Below, piece by piece: positions 47,507 to 57,932 of a stretch of 64,000 nucleotides of DNA. Each line of letters starts with the position of its first letter. Positions within the stretch are counted from its first letter, which is position 1. Under the pieces are notes generated by a model. It did not search any database, was not told the origin of the DNA, and saw only the letters and a list, made by a program, of their open reading frames with translations. Origin of the DNA: Psychroserpens sp. Hel_I_66 (GTDB lineage: Bacteria > Bacteroidota > Bacteroidia > Flavobacteriales > Flavobacteriaceae); the NCBI RefSeq assembly GCF_000799465.1, contig NZ_JUGU01000001.1, positions 1,550,001-1,614,000 on the forward strand. Direction: 5' to 3'. A program made the translations under genes and the position numbers.

Positions 47507-49933
47507 TTAAATCTTAATTTGTAAAGTCGCATAATAATTTCTGGGAGCTGATGGAATAATTCCAGGTCCAGGATAACCGGTCGCACGACGGGTAAAATAG
47601 GTTTCGTCCAATATGTTATTGATTCCTGTTTCTAATTTGAAACGCTTGTAAGTATAAGATAATGATACATCTAAAATATCATATTGAGGTATCGCACCAA
47701 TCACACCACTCAAATTAGCGTCTTGAGAATTTGTAGCATCTGTAAACTGACGCCCCAAATAAGAATATTGTGCGCTTGCCTGAAGATTTTTATACCCAAA
47801 TCGAAGTCCGGTTTTTATATTTGCATCTGGCACAAATTCTACTTCGTTGCCTTCTACTCCCAATTGTTGCGATTGGGTATATTCCGAAGAAATAAATGAT
47901 GCATTTACAAAATAGTTAAAGCTGAAATCGTTATTCATTTTTAAGATTTTCTTCAAATTGAAATCTACCAAAGATTCGATACCAAGAATTCTTGCATCAC
48001 CAACATTTCCACGTTCGCTTATAATTCTTCCATCATCAAATTCTTTTTGTATAAAACCGATTCTTCCGTTATAAAACAACGCGAAAGCGCCTAAATCGTA
48101 GGAAATCAAATTTTTATAATTGCCTCTAAAACCTAAATCGGCGGTAAAACCATCTTCATCTGTAATATTGGGATTTACTGCAAAAGCGGGATTATTGATG
48201 TTGATATCTGAGAATGTGACCGAGCGGTAATTCTGGGATATATTTCCATAAATTTCTAGAGCTGTTGTTGGTTTGTAACTTAACCCGACACCCAATAACA
48301 CAAAATTGCGTTCAAAATCACGATTGTCTTCAATCGTTTCCTCAAAAATGACATTGCCTGCTGCGTCTGTATTTATGCGCTTGAAAAAACCATCGCTCTC
48401 GGTTTTTATATATTCAAATCGAAAACCTGGCGTTACAGAGAATTTATCATTGATGTAAAAGATGTTTTCACCAAATACAGCGACGTTCAAATTTGGAAAA
48501 TCAAATTTTGACTGCGATGGATAATTTGGAAATTGATCATTATAGAATTCAAAATCCGGACCACTTCCATCAGAGCCTGGACCTTGCTGTTCGTTGTTAT
48601 TCGCTTTGTAAAATTTAGAACCAATTAGGAAAGTGGCTTCTTTTCCGAAGAATTTATATTTACTCAGTAAACGTGCTTCGGCACCATAATTTTTAAAATC
48701 ACCTTTTATCAAATCACGCTCGTTATTTGGGTCAATTTGATCCACGCGATTGGTTCTAAACCCAAGCGCATCACGTGATGCGTTAAGTCCAAAAGCATTA
48801 AATGTGAAGTTCGTTTTTTCTGAAAATTTATGGCTCAATTTTAAATTATACAATAACCAATTGACCTTAAACCAATTACGCGATCTATTACTTTGAAAAG
48901 CATCTTGGTTAAATTGCGCATCAGTCAATCCACCACCTTGTTGAGCAAGGTAATATAAATGTGTAAACTCTGCTGAAATATTCGTTTTTTCATTGAATTT
49001 GTAACCTAAATGTGCAAAAACATTTTTGGATTCAAACTGAGAATTTGGTCTAAACCCATCCCCGTTTTTATAATTGAAATACGTATAATAACTAAATTTA
49101 TCTTTTGTACCGCTGAGGCTCGTGAAATTGGTGTACAAACCAAAACTTCCCACTGTATTTCTCGTAATCAACTCAATGGGTGTATTTGGGTTTGGATCTT
49201 TTGTTTTAAAGTTTATGAGTCCGCCAAACTGCGTTCCATACTGCAGAGATGCAGCGCCTCTAATTACTTGAATCTCTTTTAAACCTTCGGCTGCTGGTGT
49301 GTAATAACTTTCAGGATATCCCAAAACATCTGCACTAATGTCATAACCATTTTGTCTGGTATTAAAATTTGCAGTTCGATTTGGATCCAGACCTCGACCT
49401 CCAATATTGAGTTGCAAACCTGCATCATCATTTTGAAAGATATTCAAACCTGCAACTTGGCTGTAAATTTGGCGCGCATTGTTAGTTGCCAAATTTGCCA
49501 TAGATTGATCCACGAGCACAACCTCTGTTTTTTTACCTGCATAAATAGCGGTTTCATCAACATCCTTTAATCTATTGAGCTCAAAAACTTTTGCTCGTCT
49601 TGCGCTAATTATTATTTCTGAAAGGTCTTCTTGTAAAGGCAATAAATTGACATTAAGTGCGGTATCCTTTTCAAGAGTTTGATCTAATTCTAATATTTCA
49701 AATTCTGAAATGTAAAATACTAACGTTAATTGTGATTTTTCAGTAGAAAATTCATAAAATCCATTACGATCTGAAGTTGTCAATAATCCCGAAACTTTAT
49801 CAAATATTTGAACATTTGGGATGACTTCATTGTTTGTACCGTTTGTGATATAACCCGAAACTTTGGTCTGACCTAAAATTGGTAAACTGAATAAAATAAA
49901 CGCTATAATTAATTTAAAATCCTTTAATGTCAT
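47507..49933 (-). CDS. FecA-type TonB-dependent receptor
   Basis: 808 residues. Signal peptide, an N-terminal carboxypeptidase-like domain ([21 protein letters not shown]), plug ([69 protein letters not shown]) and a 22-strand barrel ending in YYATLQIKI. The plug resembles FecA, so an iron-siderophore or citrate substrate is likely, not proven. Overlaps the end of the HTTM gene by 20 bases, which strongly suggests one transcript. Confidence 0.93.
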   Translation of the reverse strand: MTLKDFKLIIAFILFSLPILGQTKVSGYITNGTNNEVIPNVQIFDKVSGLLTTSDRNGFYEFSTEKSQLTLVFYISEFEILELDQTLEKDTALNVNLLPLQEDLSEIIISARRAKVFELNRLKDVDETAIYAGKKTEVVLVDQSMANLATNNARQIYSQVAGLNIFQNDDAGLQLNIGGRGLDPNRTANFNTRQNGYDISADVLGYPESYYTPAAEGLKEIQVIRGAASLQYGTQFGGLINFKTKDPNPNTPIELITRNTVGSFGLYTNFTSLSGTKDKFSYYTYFNYKNGDGFRPNSQFESKNVFAHLGYKFNEKTNISAEFTHLYYLAQQGGGLTDAQFNQDAFQSNRSRNWFKVNWLLYNLKLSHKFSEKTNFTFNAFGLNASRDALGFRTNRVDQIDPNNERDLIKGDFKNYGAEARLLSKYKFFGKEATFLIGSKFYKANNNEQQGPGSDGSGPDFEFYNDQFPNYPSQSKFDFPNLNVAVFGENIFYINDKFSVTPGFRFEYIKTESDGFFKRINTDAAGNVIFEETIEDNRDFERNFVLLGVGLSYKPTTALEIYGNISQNYRSVTFSDININNPAFAVNPNITDEDGFTADLGFRGNYKNLISYDLGAFALFYNGRIGFIQKEFDDGRIISERGNVGDARILGIESLVDFNLKKILKMNNDFSFNYFVNASFISSEYTQSQQLGVEGNEVEFVPDANIKTGLRFGYKNLQASAQYSYLGRQFTDATNSQDANLSGVIGAIPQYDILDVSLSYTYKRFKLETGINNILDETYFTRRATGYPGPGIIPSAPRNYYATLQIKI

Positions 49934-51281
49934 CTTTAAATGGTAATATCCAATCTTTGGGTTTGAATGATTCTTTTTCTTGGTATAAATCTACGGTTGG
50001 ATCAACGTACTGCTTGCTCAATCTTCCGTTTAACGCTACGTAACTATCTACAAAAACCTGTACGTTCTCATGACCTTGTGCTGTGAAATGATCGCCCAAA
50101 AAATGAGCATATTCTAATATAAAATCGGGTTGAAAACTCATTTGCTTTTCTTGAAAAGCTGATAAAAAATCTGAGTTTTGCACGTAAAAATACGATCCTG
50201 TTTTTGAATTAACGACCTTAAACGTTGCCAAGCCTGCTTTCTCCATGAGCATCACTCTCCACGATAGTCTGTAGCCTTCTTCTGTCCAAAATAACTCGTT
50301 TTTGTAAAATAGGTATCGAAAGGGAAATAGGATTTGAAATGCGAAAAATACAGCGACAATTGGGATTAAGAGCTTTCTGTTTGAATATTTATAGGTTTCA
50401 ATTGTTTGGAATGCTTTTATTTTTCTTCGGAAAGGTTTAATAACACGTTTGATTATAACAATTATTTTTTCATGAACGCTGGCATCAAAAAAGATCAAGG
50501 TCGCCACAATCATAATATATGGAAACATCCCAATTGAAAACAAAACACGCGTAAACACATGGAAAATAACCACTAAAACAAAAGCAAAAACACGAGTGCG
50601 TTTATATAATAATAAAAACGGAATGGTGAGATCGTACAACATACCAGACCAGCTCATCGCGAAATGAAACCAATCTTGTTGCATTATGTTACTCCCAATT
50701 ATTGGTAGGTCATATTTAGAAGGCAACCAGATTTTTAAGGGCATTGCTTTTAATAACCAATCACTGTTTATTTTTGCAATACCTGCGTAGATATAAACAA
50801 TACTTAAAAGTAATTTTATGCTATCTATCGTCCAATTTGGGATATTTTGGTAGCTTTTCTTCCGAAGTATATTATCTACTGAAAACCTTGCGTTGGCAGG
50901 TAGAAAAATCATTAAAAAACTAAGTACGCTTATAAAATAATAATGGTTGAGATAAGTGGTTTTATCTATAAGTTCGATGTAAGTAAAACTTAAGAAGAAA
51001 GCGATAATGGCTATTTTATATTTAAACCCCAATGCGACGAAAAGCGCAGCGATTCCGCAGAAAAAAAAGAGTAGATAATTATAATCTCCTAAAGATTTGA
51101 TCCATTCAAAACCATAATATTTAAAATGGAATTTTGGTTGAATGTATAATTTTTCTATCCAGCCATGGTACCAAAATCTAATAAGACTAAAACACATCAT
51201 TAAACCAAAACAGATGCGAAATACTGCAAGAGGCGCAGCATTTGTAGTTTTGTTTAAATATGTTTTGATTTTAATAGTCAT
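49914..51281 (-). CDS. HTTM-domain membrane protein (vitamin-K carboxylase-like)
   Basis: 455 residues with several membrane segments in the N-terminal 300: AAPLAVFRICFGLMMCFSLIRFW, LLFFFCGIAALFVALGF, LNHYYFISVLSFLMIFLPANARFS, IYAGIAKINSDWL, etc., then a soluble C-terminal domain. HTTM proteins resemble the carboxylase/epoxidase of vitamin K gamma-carboxylase, but activity in bacteria is unknown. In Bacteroidota they sit with imelysin, DUF4856 and TonB receptors as here. Confidence 0.88.
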   Translation of the reverse strand: MTIKIKTYLNKTTNAAPLAVFRICFGLMMCFSLIRFWYHGWIEKLYIQPKFHFKYYGFEWIKSLGDYNYLLFFFCGIAALFVALGFKYKIAIIAFFLSFTYIELIDKTTYLNHYYFISVLSFLMIFLPANARFSVDNILRKKSYQNIPNWTIDSIKLLLSIVYIYAGIAKINSDWLLKAMPLKIWLPSKYDLPIIGSNIMQQDWFHFAMSWSGMLYDLTIPFLLLYKRTRVFAFVLVVIFHVFTRVLFSIGMFPYIMIVATLIFFDASVHEKIIVIIKRVIKPFRRKIKAFQTIETYKYSNRKLLIPIVAVFFAFQILFPFRYLFYKNELFWTEEGYRLSWRVMLMEKAGLATFKVVNSKTGSYFYVQNSDFLSAFQEKQMSFQPDFILEYAHFLGDHFTAQGHENVQVFVDSYVALNGRLSKQYVDPTVDLYQEKESFKPKDWILPFKDDIKGF

Positions 51282-51324
51282 TTAAAAAAAAGATTCTTTA
51301 GCGAATGTTATCACTAAAGAATCT
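51282..51324 (-). terminator. terminator/attenuator between imelysin and HTTM genes
   Basis: Minus-strand stem AGATTCTTTAG ... CTAAAGAATCT with a T-run immediately before the HTTM ATG (51281). It would reduce transcription of HTTM and receptor relative to imelysin. Confidence 0.75.
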
Positions 51325-51347
51325 CAGGTGTATTATGTTAACCTTTA

Positions 51348-52454
51348 CTAGTCTCCATCTGCGTCAATAAAATCAACACTGATGTTCATTGCTTGAACCA
51401 TATCTACTTTTAAAAGCACTACTGCTTTTTGAAGTTCATCATAAGTTTGGAGCATTTTAGTATTATCTGTTTCAACCTGTTGAGAAAAATTATTATCTAA
51501 TTGCTGAATTTTCCCTTCTGCAATATTGAATTGGTTATTGATCAACTCATTCAAATCTTCCCCATTTTTAATAGTATTCAAATAGTTTAAATACGAACTA
51601 AAACTATCTCCATTTACGGATGTGTTGTAGGATATACCAACAAAAAAATTCTGAACAGCTTTTAGTGCTTCTTGAGACAAAACCTTAGATACTTCTTTAT
51701 TATAAAATGCTTCAACCTTGTCATTGAATGTGGTTGTTGAAAACACTCCAGCAGGAATACCGAATTTATTAGCTCTTAATCCTTTTTCGTAATAATAGAT
51801 AAAATCGTTAGTCAATTTATTTGTAGAACTCGTAGCTGTATTTGCTGTGCTATTTACAAAAACATTTCTATAACCTGTTGTCCAATCATTTAATACTATA
51901 GCAGTTAATGATTGCATTTGATCAACCAAATCTGATAAATACTGTGCATTTGCAGCATTATTGTACGTGGTTAGTATATCTGTATTATTATTTGCAAGCC
52001 CATATAACATATAATCTACAGCTGGAAAACCAACCGCAGCATTAAGATTTGGATTTGATAGATCATATTCTCCTGTCGTGATGTTATTTTGAATAAGTGT
52101 AACGCTTGTTGGGTAAATATTCATTTGATCTGCATAGTTAAGCTCTTCTGCTTTACCAATATCAAACATTTCCACATACTGCCAAGTTTTATAAGCCTCT
52201 AACCAAGACGCTCTAAGCACATCTAGATTGGTTAGATTGGGAGTCGCCAAAAACGTATCCTTATCGGTTTTTAAAGTCAATAATTTCGAATTTAAATCCT
52301 GAAAAGCTGGAATGATAATATTATCTGCCCAATTGGTCAACATGGCTTGTCTATCAAAACCATCAGATTGTGATCCAGATCCAGAATCATCAGACTTTGA
52401 ACACGCAACCATAAGTGCGATGGCGAATACGCTTAAAACAATTTTTTTAATCAT
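51348..52454 (-). CDS. imelysin family lipoprotein
   Basis: 368 residues. Lipoprotein signal with lipobox ALMVACSKSD. Imelysin helical fold with the motif GFPAVDYMLYG near residue 143 and LEAYKTWQYVEMFDIG-type helices. Imelysins are iron-regulated extracellular or periplasmic proteins presumed to bind iron or a chelate; the peptidase name is historical. The upstream promoter element TATCTTTG (52481-52488) and terminators on both sides give it partly independent expression. Confidence 0.9.
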   Translation of the reverse strand: MIKKIVLSVFAIALMVACSKSDDSGSGSQSDGFDRQAMLTNWADNIIIPAFQDLNSKLLTLKTDKDTFLATPNLTNLDVLRASWLEAYKTWQYVEMFDIGKAEELNYADQMNIYPTSVTLIQNNITTGEYDLSNPNLNAAVGFPAVDYMLYGLANNNTDILTTYNNAANAQYLSDLVDQMQSLTAIVLNDWTTGYRNVFVNSTANTATSSTNKLTNDFIYYYEKGLRANKFGIPAGVFSTTTFNDKVEAFYNKEVSKVLSQEALKAVQNFFVGISYNTSVNGDSFSSYLNYLNTIKNGEDLNELINNQFNIAEGKIQQLDNNFSQQVETDNTKMLQTYDELQKAVVLLKVDMVQAMNISVDFIDADGD

Positions 52455-52480
52455 AATTTAAATTTTCTTTTTTCAGTTTG

Positions 52481-52488
52481 CAAAGATA
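52481..52488 (-). promoter_or_regulatory. -7 promoter element of the imelysin gene
   Basis: TATCTTTG on the minus strand, 27 bases before the imelysin ATG, just after the DUF4856 terminator. A TTG 16 bases further upstream is short of ideal spacing. Confidence 0.5.
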
Positions 52489-52490
52489 AA

Positions 52491-52532
52491 TAAGCAAATG
52501 CGTTCAACCTAATGAGATGCATTTGCTTTTTA
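52491..52532 (-). terminator. terminator after the DUF4856 gene
   Basis: Minus-strand stem AAGCAAATGC ... GCATTTGCTT around an irregular loop. The T-run is short, so this may be a weak or partial terminator. Confidence 0.5.
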
Positions 52533-52545
52533 GACAACTTAATAA

Positions 52546-53745
52546 TTAATTTGCAGCTTCAACTGTAAAGTTAAAACGTGCTGCAATATCTTCGGAAATC
52601 ATATCCAAAGTTTCCGGTGTGACATCCCAAAACCCATTTCCTTCGGAAAGTTCTGCGATATAATCCATAACTTCTGCATTTGTAAAATACGGATTAGATG
52701 AGTTTGGCTGTCTTGTAAATTGTAAGCTGTAAATGAATCCAAAACCTTCAGATAACTGGTGAAAAGCACTTGCCATATCACCTTCATTTAATTTTACTTT
52801 TCCTGCCTGTAAATAATGTACTGCTCTTACAGCAGACACTTTAGAAAGGTTTTCTTTTATAATATTGGCTTGCGCATCTCTAAGGTCATAATCTTTTGCA
52901 ACAATGGCTGCACGTCCCAATTTAAAGGCATTGAAAACCGTTTGTGCGATTCCTGCAAAATCATCATCTGCCTCTAAACGATCTAGATATTCGTTAAGAA
53001 AAGAATCTGCTCCCAACACTGGCATTGATGCATCTAGTTCTGCACCATAAAGGTAGCCAAAAGCTTCATCCCATTTGTGCTCCATATTTGTGTAAGATTT
53101 TCCCGTTACAACAACATCGCTATTGTTATCTTCAATGTTGGAACCTTCATCCAAAACCGAAGGACTTAAATAATTATTAAGTATTTGATCGGTCATCAAA
53201 CCACCAATTAACCCCTTAGCAACCAATTGATTAATCTCAAAACCTTTTGCATTGATATAACGAACAGCTCCACCACCTGCTTGTTGTAATTGTCCAGCAT
53301 TTCCCGCAGTAGCAATGGTATTCCAGTTTGAAAAAACATTATTTGCTTGATCTGCAATCCATAAATCGAAATCTGATTTAATAGCATTAGACAATGTGGC
53401 ATTTGAAGAAAAATAATCTCGGGATGCAGCTACTTTTGATCTAATATCTTTATCTGATGCATTTAAACTTGCTTCTGAAAAATCATCATTTCCTTCAACG
53501 TGTGCAAACATACCATCTAATTGAGCTTCTGTATTGGTCTCTATTTTTAATGCAGATGTTAGTTCTCCAGCCATTGCAATTCTTGTTGACTGCCCATTAA
53601 AATCTACCGTAGACGCTCCATCTCTTTCAAAGCTGTAGGTTGCTGGTGTTTCAATTTGTTGTTCTAGATTATTGCTATCATCGTCACTTGAACAGGATGT
53701 TAAAAAACTTGATATAACTAATAAACTTAAGGCGATTTTTTTCAT
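52546..53745 (-). CDS. DUF4856-domain lipoprotein
   Basis: 399 residues. Lipoprotein signal with lipobox SSFLTSCSSDDD, then the DUF4856 pattern: TYSFERDGASTVDFNGQSTRIAMAGEL at the start, MEHKWDEAFGYLYGA and GFGFIYSLQF later. Family of unknown function found with imelysin and TonB receptors in Bacteroidota, so probably surface lipoproteins in metal uptake. First gene of the cluster. Confidence 0.88.
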   Translation of the reverse strand: MKKIALSLLVISSFLTSCSSDDDSNNLEQQIETPATYSFERDGASTVDFNGQSTRIAMAGELTSALKIETNTEAQLDGMFAHVEGNDDFSEASLNASDKDIRSKVAASRDYFSSNATLSNAIKSDFDLWIADQANNVFSNWNTIATAGNAGQLQQAGGGAVRYINAKGFEINQLVAKGLIGGLMTDQILNNYLSPSVLDEGSNIEDNNSDVVVTGKSYTNMEHKWDEAFGYLYGAELDASMPVLGADSFLNEYLDRLEADDDFAGIAQTVFNAFKLGRAAIVAKDYDLRDAQANIIKENLSKVSAVRAVHYLQAGKVKLNEGDMASAFHQLSEGFGFIYSLQFTRQPNSSNPYFTNAEVMDYIAELSEGNGFWDVTPETLDMISEDIAARFNFTVEAAN

Positions 53746-53933
53746 TTTTGATTGGTCTTTTTGTTTTTATTTAGACTTGATACAAATAATAATTGTATTT
53801 CGATTGCAAAAATAAAACACATCTTTTAATCCTCAAAGTTTATTTAGATTAAATTTAAATAACTTTTTAAATTAAGATATAAGTCCTTAATTTTCTGAAA
53901 ATTAGAGAATGTTAAAATTTCAATTTAACGCTC

Positions 53934-54797
53934 TTAATGGTATTGGGAAAAGATTTTTGTGGCCTCGTTATATGAACTCTCAAAACTCATCGCATTGAGG
54001 TTATTATGTTTTGAAGACGTGAAGTAAGATAATAACTTTTCGGTTGGCATATTGCCTGTAAGTTCGTCTTTTGCCATTGGGCAACCGCCAAAACCTTGAA
54101 TCGCTCCATCAAAACGGAAACAACCAGCTTTAAACGCAGCATCTACTTTTTCGTGCCATGTTGTTGGTGTAGTATGCAAGTGCGCACCAAACTCAATATT
54201 AGAATACTGTGGAATCAAATGAGAAAACAAATAATCAATATTTTCGGGATCTGAGCTACCAATGGTATCGCTAAGTGAAAGAATTTTCACTCCCTTTTTG
54301 CTTAACCGTTCTGTCCACTCGCCTACGATATCAACATTCCAAGGGTCTCCATATGGATTACCAAATCCCATTGAAATATAGACGACAACTTCTTTATTAT
54401 GTTTGTTGGCGAGTTCCAGAATTTCAGAAAGTGTGACAACCGACTGTGCAATTGTTTTGTGTGTATTTCGCATCTGGAAATTTTCTGAAATTGAAAACGG
54501 ATAGCCCAAATAATCAATTTCTGGATGTTGGCAAGCATCTGCTGCTCCTCTTGTATTGGCGATAATTGCCAATAACTTACTTGTTGTTTTACTTAAATCC
54601 AACTGCGACAAAACCTCTGTAGTATCCACCATTTGCGGAATTGCTTTTGGCGAGACAAAGCTCCCAAAATCAATCGTATCAAAGCCAACTCTCAATAACG
54701 ATTGGATGTACTGCACTTTTTTTTCCGTAGGAATAAAATCCTTGATACCTTGCATGGCATCACGAGGACATTCGATTATTTTTACAGGTTTGCTCAT
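53934..54797 (-). CDS. hydroxymethylglutaryl-CoA lyase
   Basis: 287 residues from the ATG at 54797 (MSKPVKIIECPRDAMQGIKDF). HMGL-like TIM barrel: RDAMQG (metal and catalytic Arg/Asp), LSDTIGSSDPENI, HLHTTP and CPMAKDELTGNMPTE. Cleaves HMG-CoA to acetoacetate and acetyl-CoA, or a related acyl-CoA, in leucine degradation. The start is fixed by a promoter -7 box only 7 bases upstream; an in-frame TTG upstream of that box can be excluded. Confidence 0.88.
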   Translation of the reverse strand: MSKPVKIIECPRDAMQGIKDFIPTEKKVQYIQSLLRVGFDTIDFGSFVSPKAIPQMVDTTEVLSQLDLSKTTSKLLAIIANTRGAADACQHPEIDYLGYPFSISENFQMRNTHKTIAQSVVTLSEILELANKHNKEVVVYISMGFGNPYGDPWNVDIVGEWTERLSKKGVKILSLSDTIGSSDPENIDYLFSHLIPQYSNIEFGAHLHTTPTTWHEKVDAAFKAGCFRFDGAIQGFGGCPMAKDELTGNMPTEKLLSYFTSSKHNNLNAMSFESSYNEATKIFSQYH

Positions 54798-54803
54798 CTT
54801 GTT

Positions 54804-54811
54804 CAAAGATA
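54804..54811 (-). promoter_or_regulatory. -7 promoter element of the HMG-CoA lyase gene
   Basis: TATCTTTG with its last base 7 bases before the ATG at 54797, inside the gap behind the LysE gene. Implies a leaderless or nearly leaderless mRNA. Confidence 0.55.
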
Positions 54812-54834
54812 GCAATATTGGGGAAAAGATGGTT

Positions 54835-55464
54835 TTATTTTTCCGAAGTAAAAATTAAAATCGCAATCCCAACAAAGACAATTATTTGGAGCCATTTTAA
54901 GTAAAACCCGATACGCTTATGTTGCGTAATATAATCTGAAATTGAACCAGCCAAAACTGCAATTGACGAAAAAATAATCGCAGAAACTAACATAAACAAA
55001 AGACCAAGCACATAAAATTGAATTACGGTACTTATGGTTTCGCTAAATAAAAACCCAGGGAAAAACGCCAAAAAAAAGATAGATACTTTGGGGTTTAAAA
55101 CGTTCATAACGAAACCTTGCTTGAAGAGTTGCGATAGATTTTTCTTCGGAATGTTATCGCTACTTATACTCAACTCATCACTAGATTTATAGACTTTGTA
55201 AGCCAGATACAATAAGTAAAGTGCGCCAAATAGCTTAATTACAAAAAAAAGGATGTCACTTTCTTTTATAATGGCAGACACGCCAAAGGCAACCAATGTG
55301 GCATGCACTAAGCAGCCAGTAATTAAACCTGCAACGGTTGCCAAACCATATTTTTTACCATTAACAATGCTTTGCATCAATACGTAAATATTATCTGGAC
55401 CTGGAGATATTGCGAGAATTGAAGTTGCTACAGCAAATGATAAAAGGATATTAAAGTCTATCAA
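54835..55464 (-). CDS. LysE/RhtB family amino-acid exporter
   Basis: 209 residues, about six membrane segments. N-terminal family motif AISPGPDNIYVLMQSIVNGKKYGLATVAGL and FVMNVLNPKVSIFFLAFFPGF. Exports basic or neutral amino acids or their analogues; substrate not predictable. Transcribed alone on the minus strand. Confidence 0.92.
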   Translation of the reverse strand: MIDFNILLSFAVATSILAISPGPDNIYVLMQSIVNGKKYGLATVAGLITGCLVHATLVAFGVSAIIKESDILFFVIKLFGALYLLYLAYKVYKSSDELSISSDNIPKKNLSQLFKQGFVMNVLNPKVSIFFLAFFPGFLFSETISTVIQFYVLGLLFMLVSAIIFSSIAVLAGSISDYITQHKRIGFYLKWLQIIVFVGIAILIFTSEK

Positions 55465-55536
55465 TTATTTTTTTAAAGTAAATTAGTTGTTTTATAAATA
55501 CAATTATAAAAATTAATGCTTCGGAAATATTAAAAC

Positions 55537-55573
55537 TCAAAAGCGAATTGACTTTACAGTGAATTCGCTTTTT
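55537..55573 (-). terminator. probable terminator overlapping the pyrD stop
   Basis: Stem AAGCGAATT ... AATTCGCTT with the pyrD stop codon in its loop; the T-tract on the minus strand is short (CTTTTGAGTTTT). Confidence 0.45.
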
Positions 55574-56597
55574 TTATAAGTGCTCTATTGATGTTTTTAA
55601 TCAACTTAGGACCTTCGTAAATAAATCCAGTATAAACCTGAAGGAGGTCTGCTCCCGCTTCTATTTTCTCCAAGGCATCTTCTGAGGAATGAATACCTCC
55701 TACTCCAATGATCGGGAACGATTTATTGCTTTTCTCTGCCAAATATTTTATAACTCGTGTAGATTTTGCTTTAATGGGTTGCCCACTTAATCCACCGTTT
55801 CCAATTTCAGCAAGACGCTCATTAGACACCTTTAAACCTGTTCTATCAGTAGATGTGTTGCTTGCTATAACTCCGTCAAGTTTTGTTTCAGCAATGATTT
55901 CGATAATTTCATCCAATTGCTGGTCGTTCAAATCTGGAGCGATTTTCAATAAAATCGGTTTTTGCTCACCAAAATTTCCATTATCTTTTTGCACCGCATT
56001 AATGAGCTCCAGTAAATAATCTTTGTCATTTAATTTAGCGTGACTGCCAACGTTTGGGCAACTCACATTTAGTACAAAATAATCTACATAAGGATGTAAA
56101 CTATTAAAGCATTGTAAATAATCTCTGGTATAATCTTCTGGCTTTGTATCGGTATTTTTACCAATGTTTCCGCCAATAATCAATTTTCCTTTATTCTTTT
56201 TAAGCTGGGAGATTGCAGCTTCAAGTCCGTCATTATTAAAACCCATTCGGTTGATGATCCCTTTATCATCCTTCAATCTAAACAATCTTTTTTTAGGGTT
56301 TCCTACTTGACCTTTTGGTGTTACGGTGCCTATTTCAATAAAACCAAACCCAAAGTTCGCCAACTCATTATACAGTACCGCATTTTTATCAAAACCTGCT
56401 GCCAAACCTACTGGGTTCGCGAATTTAATTCCGAAGAAATCACGCTCCAAAGATGGGTCTTTTACCACATACAAACTTCTGAATAATGCTGTAAATCCCG
56501 GTATTTTTGAAATATTTCTAATTAATGAAAATGTGAAATGGTGCACCTTCTCGGGATCAAAATAAAATAATATGGGTCTTAATAGAAGCTTGTACAT
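55554..56597 (-). CDS. pyrD: dihydroorotate dehydrogenase (quinone), class 2 architecture
   Basis: 347 residues. N-terminal amphipathic membrane-binding helices ([29 protein letters not shown]) typical of class 2, then the FMN barrel: [46 protein letters not shown]. The active-site loop reads LNVSCPNVG, that is SCPN with Cys as in class 1, where class 2 enzymes normally have SSPN with Ser. Oxidises dihydroorotate to orotate in pyrimidine synthesis, passing electrons to quinone. Promoter TATTTTTG 18 bases upstream. Confidence 0.95.
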   Translation of the reverse strand: MYKLLLRPILFYFDPEKVHHFTFSLIRNISKIPGFTALFRSLYVVKDPSLERDFFGIKFANPVGLAAGFDKNAVLYNELANFGFGFIEIGTVTPKGQVGNPKKRLFRLKDDKGIINRMGFNNDGLEAAISQLKKNKGKLIIGGNIGKNTDTKPEDYTRDYLQCFNSLHPYVDYFVLNVSCPNVGSHAKLNDKDYLLELINAVQKDNGNFGEQKPILLKIAPDLNDQQLDEIIEIIAETKLDGVIASNTSTDRTGLKVSNERLAEIGNGGLSGQPIKAKSTRVIKYLAEKSNKSFPIIGVGGIHSSEDALEKIEAGADLLQVYTGFIYEGPKLIKNINRALIKKANSL

Positions 56598-56615
56598 AAG
56601 AAATCATTTCTTTTG

Positions 56616-56623
56616 CAAAAATA
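56616..56623 (-). promoter_or_regulatory. -7 promoter element of pyrD
   Basis: TATTTTTG on the minus strand, 18 bases before the pyrD ATG. Confidence 0.5.
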
Positions 56624-56676
56624 ATACAGATTTGATTAAAATCGGTAACTTTATATTCATATAATTTAGATTACAA

Positions 56677-57921
56677 ATGATAAACAAAAAAGACATCACA
56701 AAACGATTTATAAGCTATGTTACGGTTGATACAGAATCAGATCCAGAAAGTGACACCACACCAAGCACCGCAAAACAATGGGATTTGGCAAATGCACTCG
56801 TTAAAGAGTTAAAACAAATTGGTTTGAGCGATGTCACTATAGATGATAATGCGTATATCATGGCTACACTACCAAGCAACGTTGATCATAAAGTACCAAC
56901 AATTGGTTTTGTGTCTCATTTTGATACCACGCCAGATTTCACGGGAGCCAACGTAAAACCTCAAATTATTGAGAATTATGATGGAAAGGATATTATCTTA
57001 AATGCTGCGGAAAACATCGTGCTCTCGTCAGACTATTTTGAAGATCTTCTTCTCTACAAAGGACAAACGCTTATCACTACAGATGGTACAACGTTACTTG
57101 GCGCAGACGATAAAGCTGGAATTACCGAAATAATTTCCGCTATGGAATACCTCATCAACCATCCAGAAATAAAGCACGGAAACATAAGAATTGGCTTTAC
57201 GCCAGATGAGGAAATTGGTCGTGGAGCACACAAATTTGACGTTAAAAAATTTGGAGCAGATTGGGCTTATACGATGGATGGCAGCCAAATTGGAGAACTG
57301 GAATATGAAAACTTTAATGCAGCAAGCGCAAAAATCACTATACAAGGTAAAATCGTACATCCCGGTTATGCAAAAGGTAAAATGGTAAATTCAATGTACA
57401 TCGCTACAGAATTTATTAATTCACTGCCAAGACTGGAAACTCCAGAGCATACCGAAGATTACCAAGGGTTTTTCCATCTCCACAATATAGAGGGAAAAGT
57501 TGATGAAACTGTTTTACAGTACATCATTCGCGACCACGATAAAGATCATTTCAAAGCAAGAAAAGAAGTGATGCTCAATCTTACAAACGATATCAATGAG
57601 CAATATGAACGAGAAGTCATCAAAATTGAAATAAAAGACCAATATTTTAACATGAAAGAAAAGGTAGAGCCTGTAATGCACATCGTTGATCTTGCAGAGG
57701 AAGCCATGAAAGCTCTACAAATTGAACCGCTAATCAAACCCATTAGAGGTGGTACAGACGGTTCACAATTAAGTTATATGGGATTGCCTTGCCCCAACAT
57801 TTTTGCTGGCGGACATAATTTCCACGGAAGATATGAATACGTGCCCGTTGAAAGTATGATCAAAGCTACAGAAGTCATTTGTAAAATTGCAGAGCTGACT
57901 GCGGAAAAGGCAAAAAAATAA
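56677..57921 (+). CDS. pepT: peptidase T (tripeptide aminopeptidase)
   Basis: 414 residues, M20B zinc peptidase. Metal ligands in [13 protein letters not shown] (His, Asp), GADDKAG (bridging Asp), [12 protein letters not shown] (Glu/Glu) and the C-terminal [12 protein letters not shown] (His). Releases N-terminal residues from tripeptides in the cytoplasm. Followed after 11 bases by the DUF1801 gene. Confidence 0.96.
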   Translation: MINKKDITKRFISYVTVDTESDPESDTTPSTAKQWDLANALVKELKQIGLSDVTIDDNAYIMATLPSNVDHKVPTIGFVSHFDTTPDFTGANVKPQIIENYDGKDIILNAAENIVLSSDYFEDLLLYKGQTLITTDGTTLLGADDKAGITEIISAMEYLINHPEIKHGNIRIGFTPDEEIGRGAHKFDVKKFGADWAYTMDGSQIGELEYENFNAASAKITIQGKIVHPGYAKGKMVNSMYIATEFINSLPRLETPEHTEDYQGFFHLHNIEGKVDETVLQYIIRDHDKDHFKARKEVMLNLTNDINEQYEREVIKIEIKDQYFNMKEKVEPVMHIVDLAEEAMKALQIEPLIKPIRGGTDGSQLSYMGLPCPNIFAGGHNFHGRYEYVPVESMIKATEVICKIAELTAEKAKK

Positions 57922-57932
57922 ATTATTTAAAC

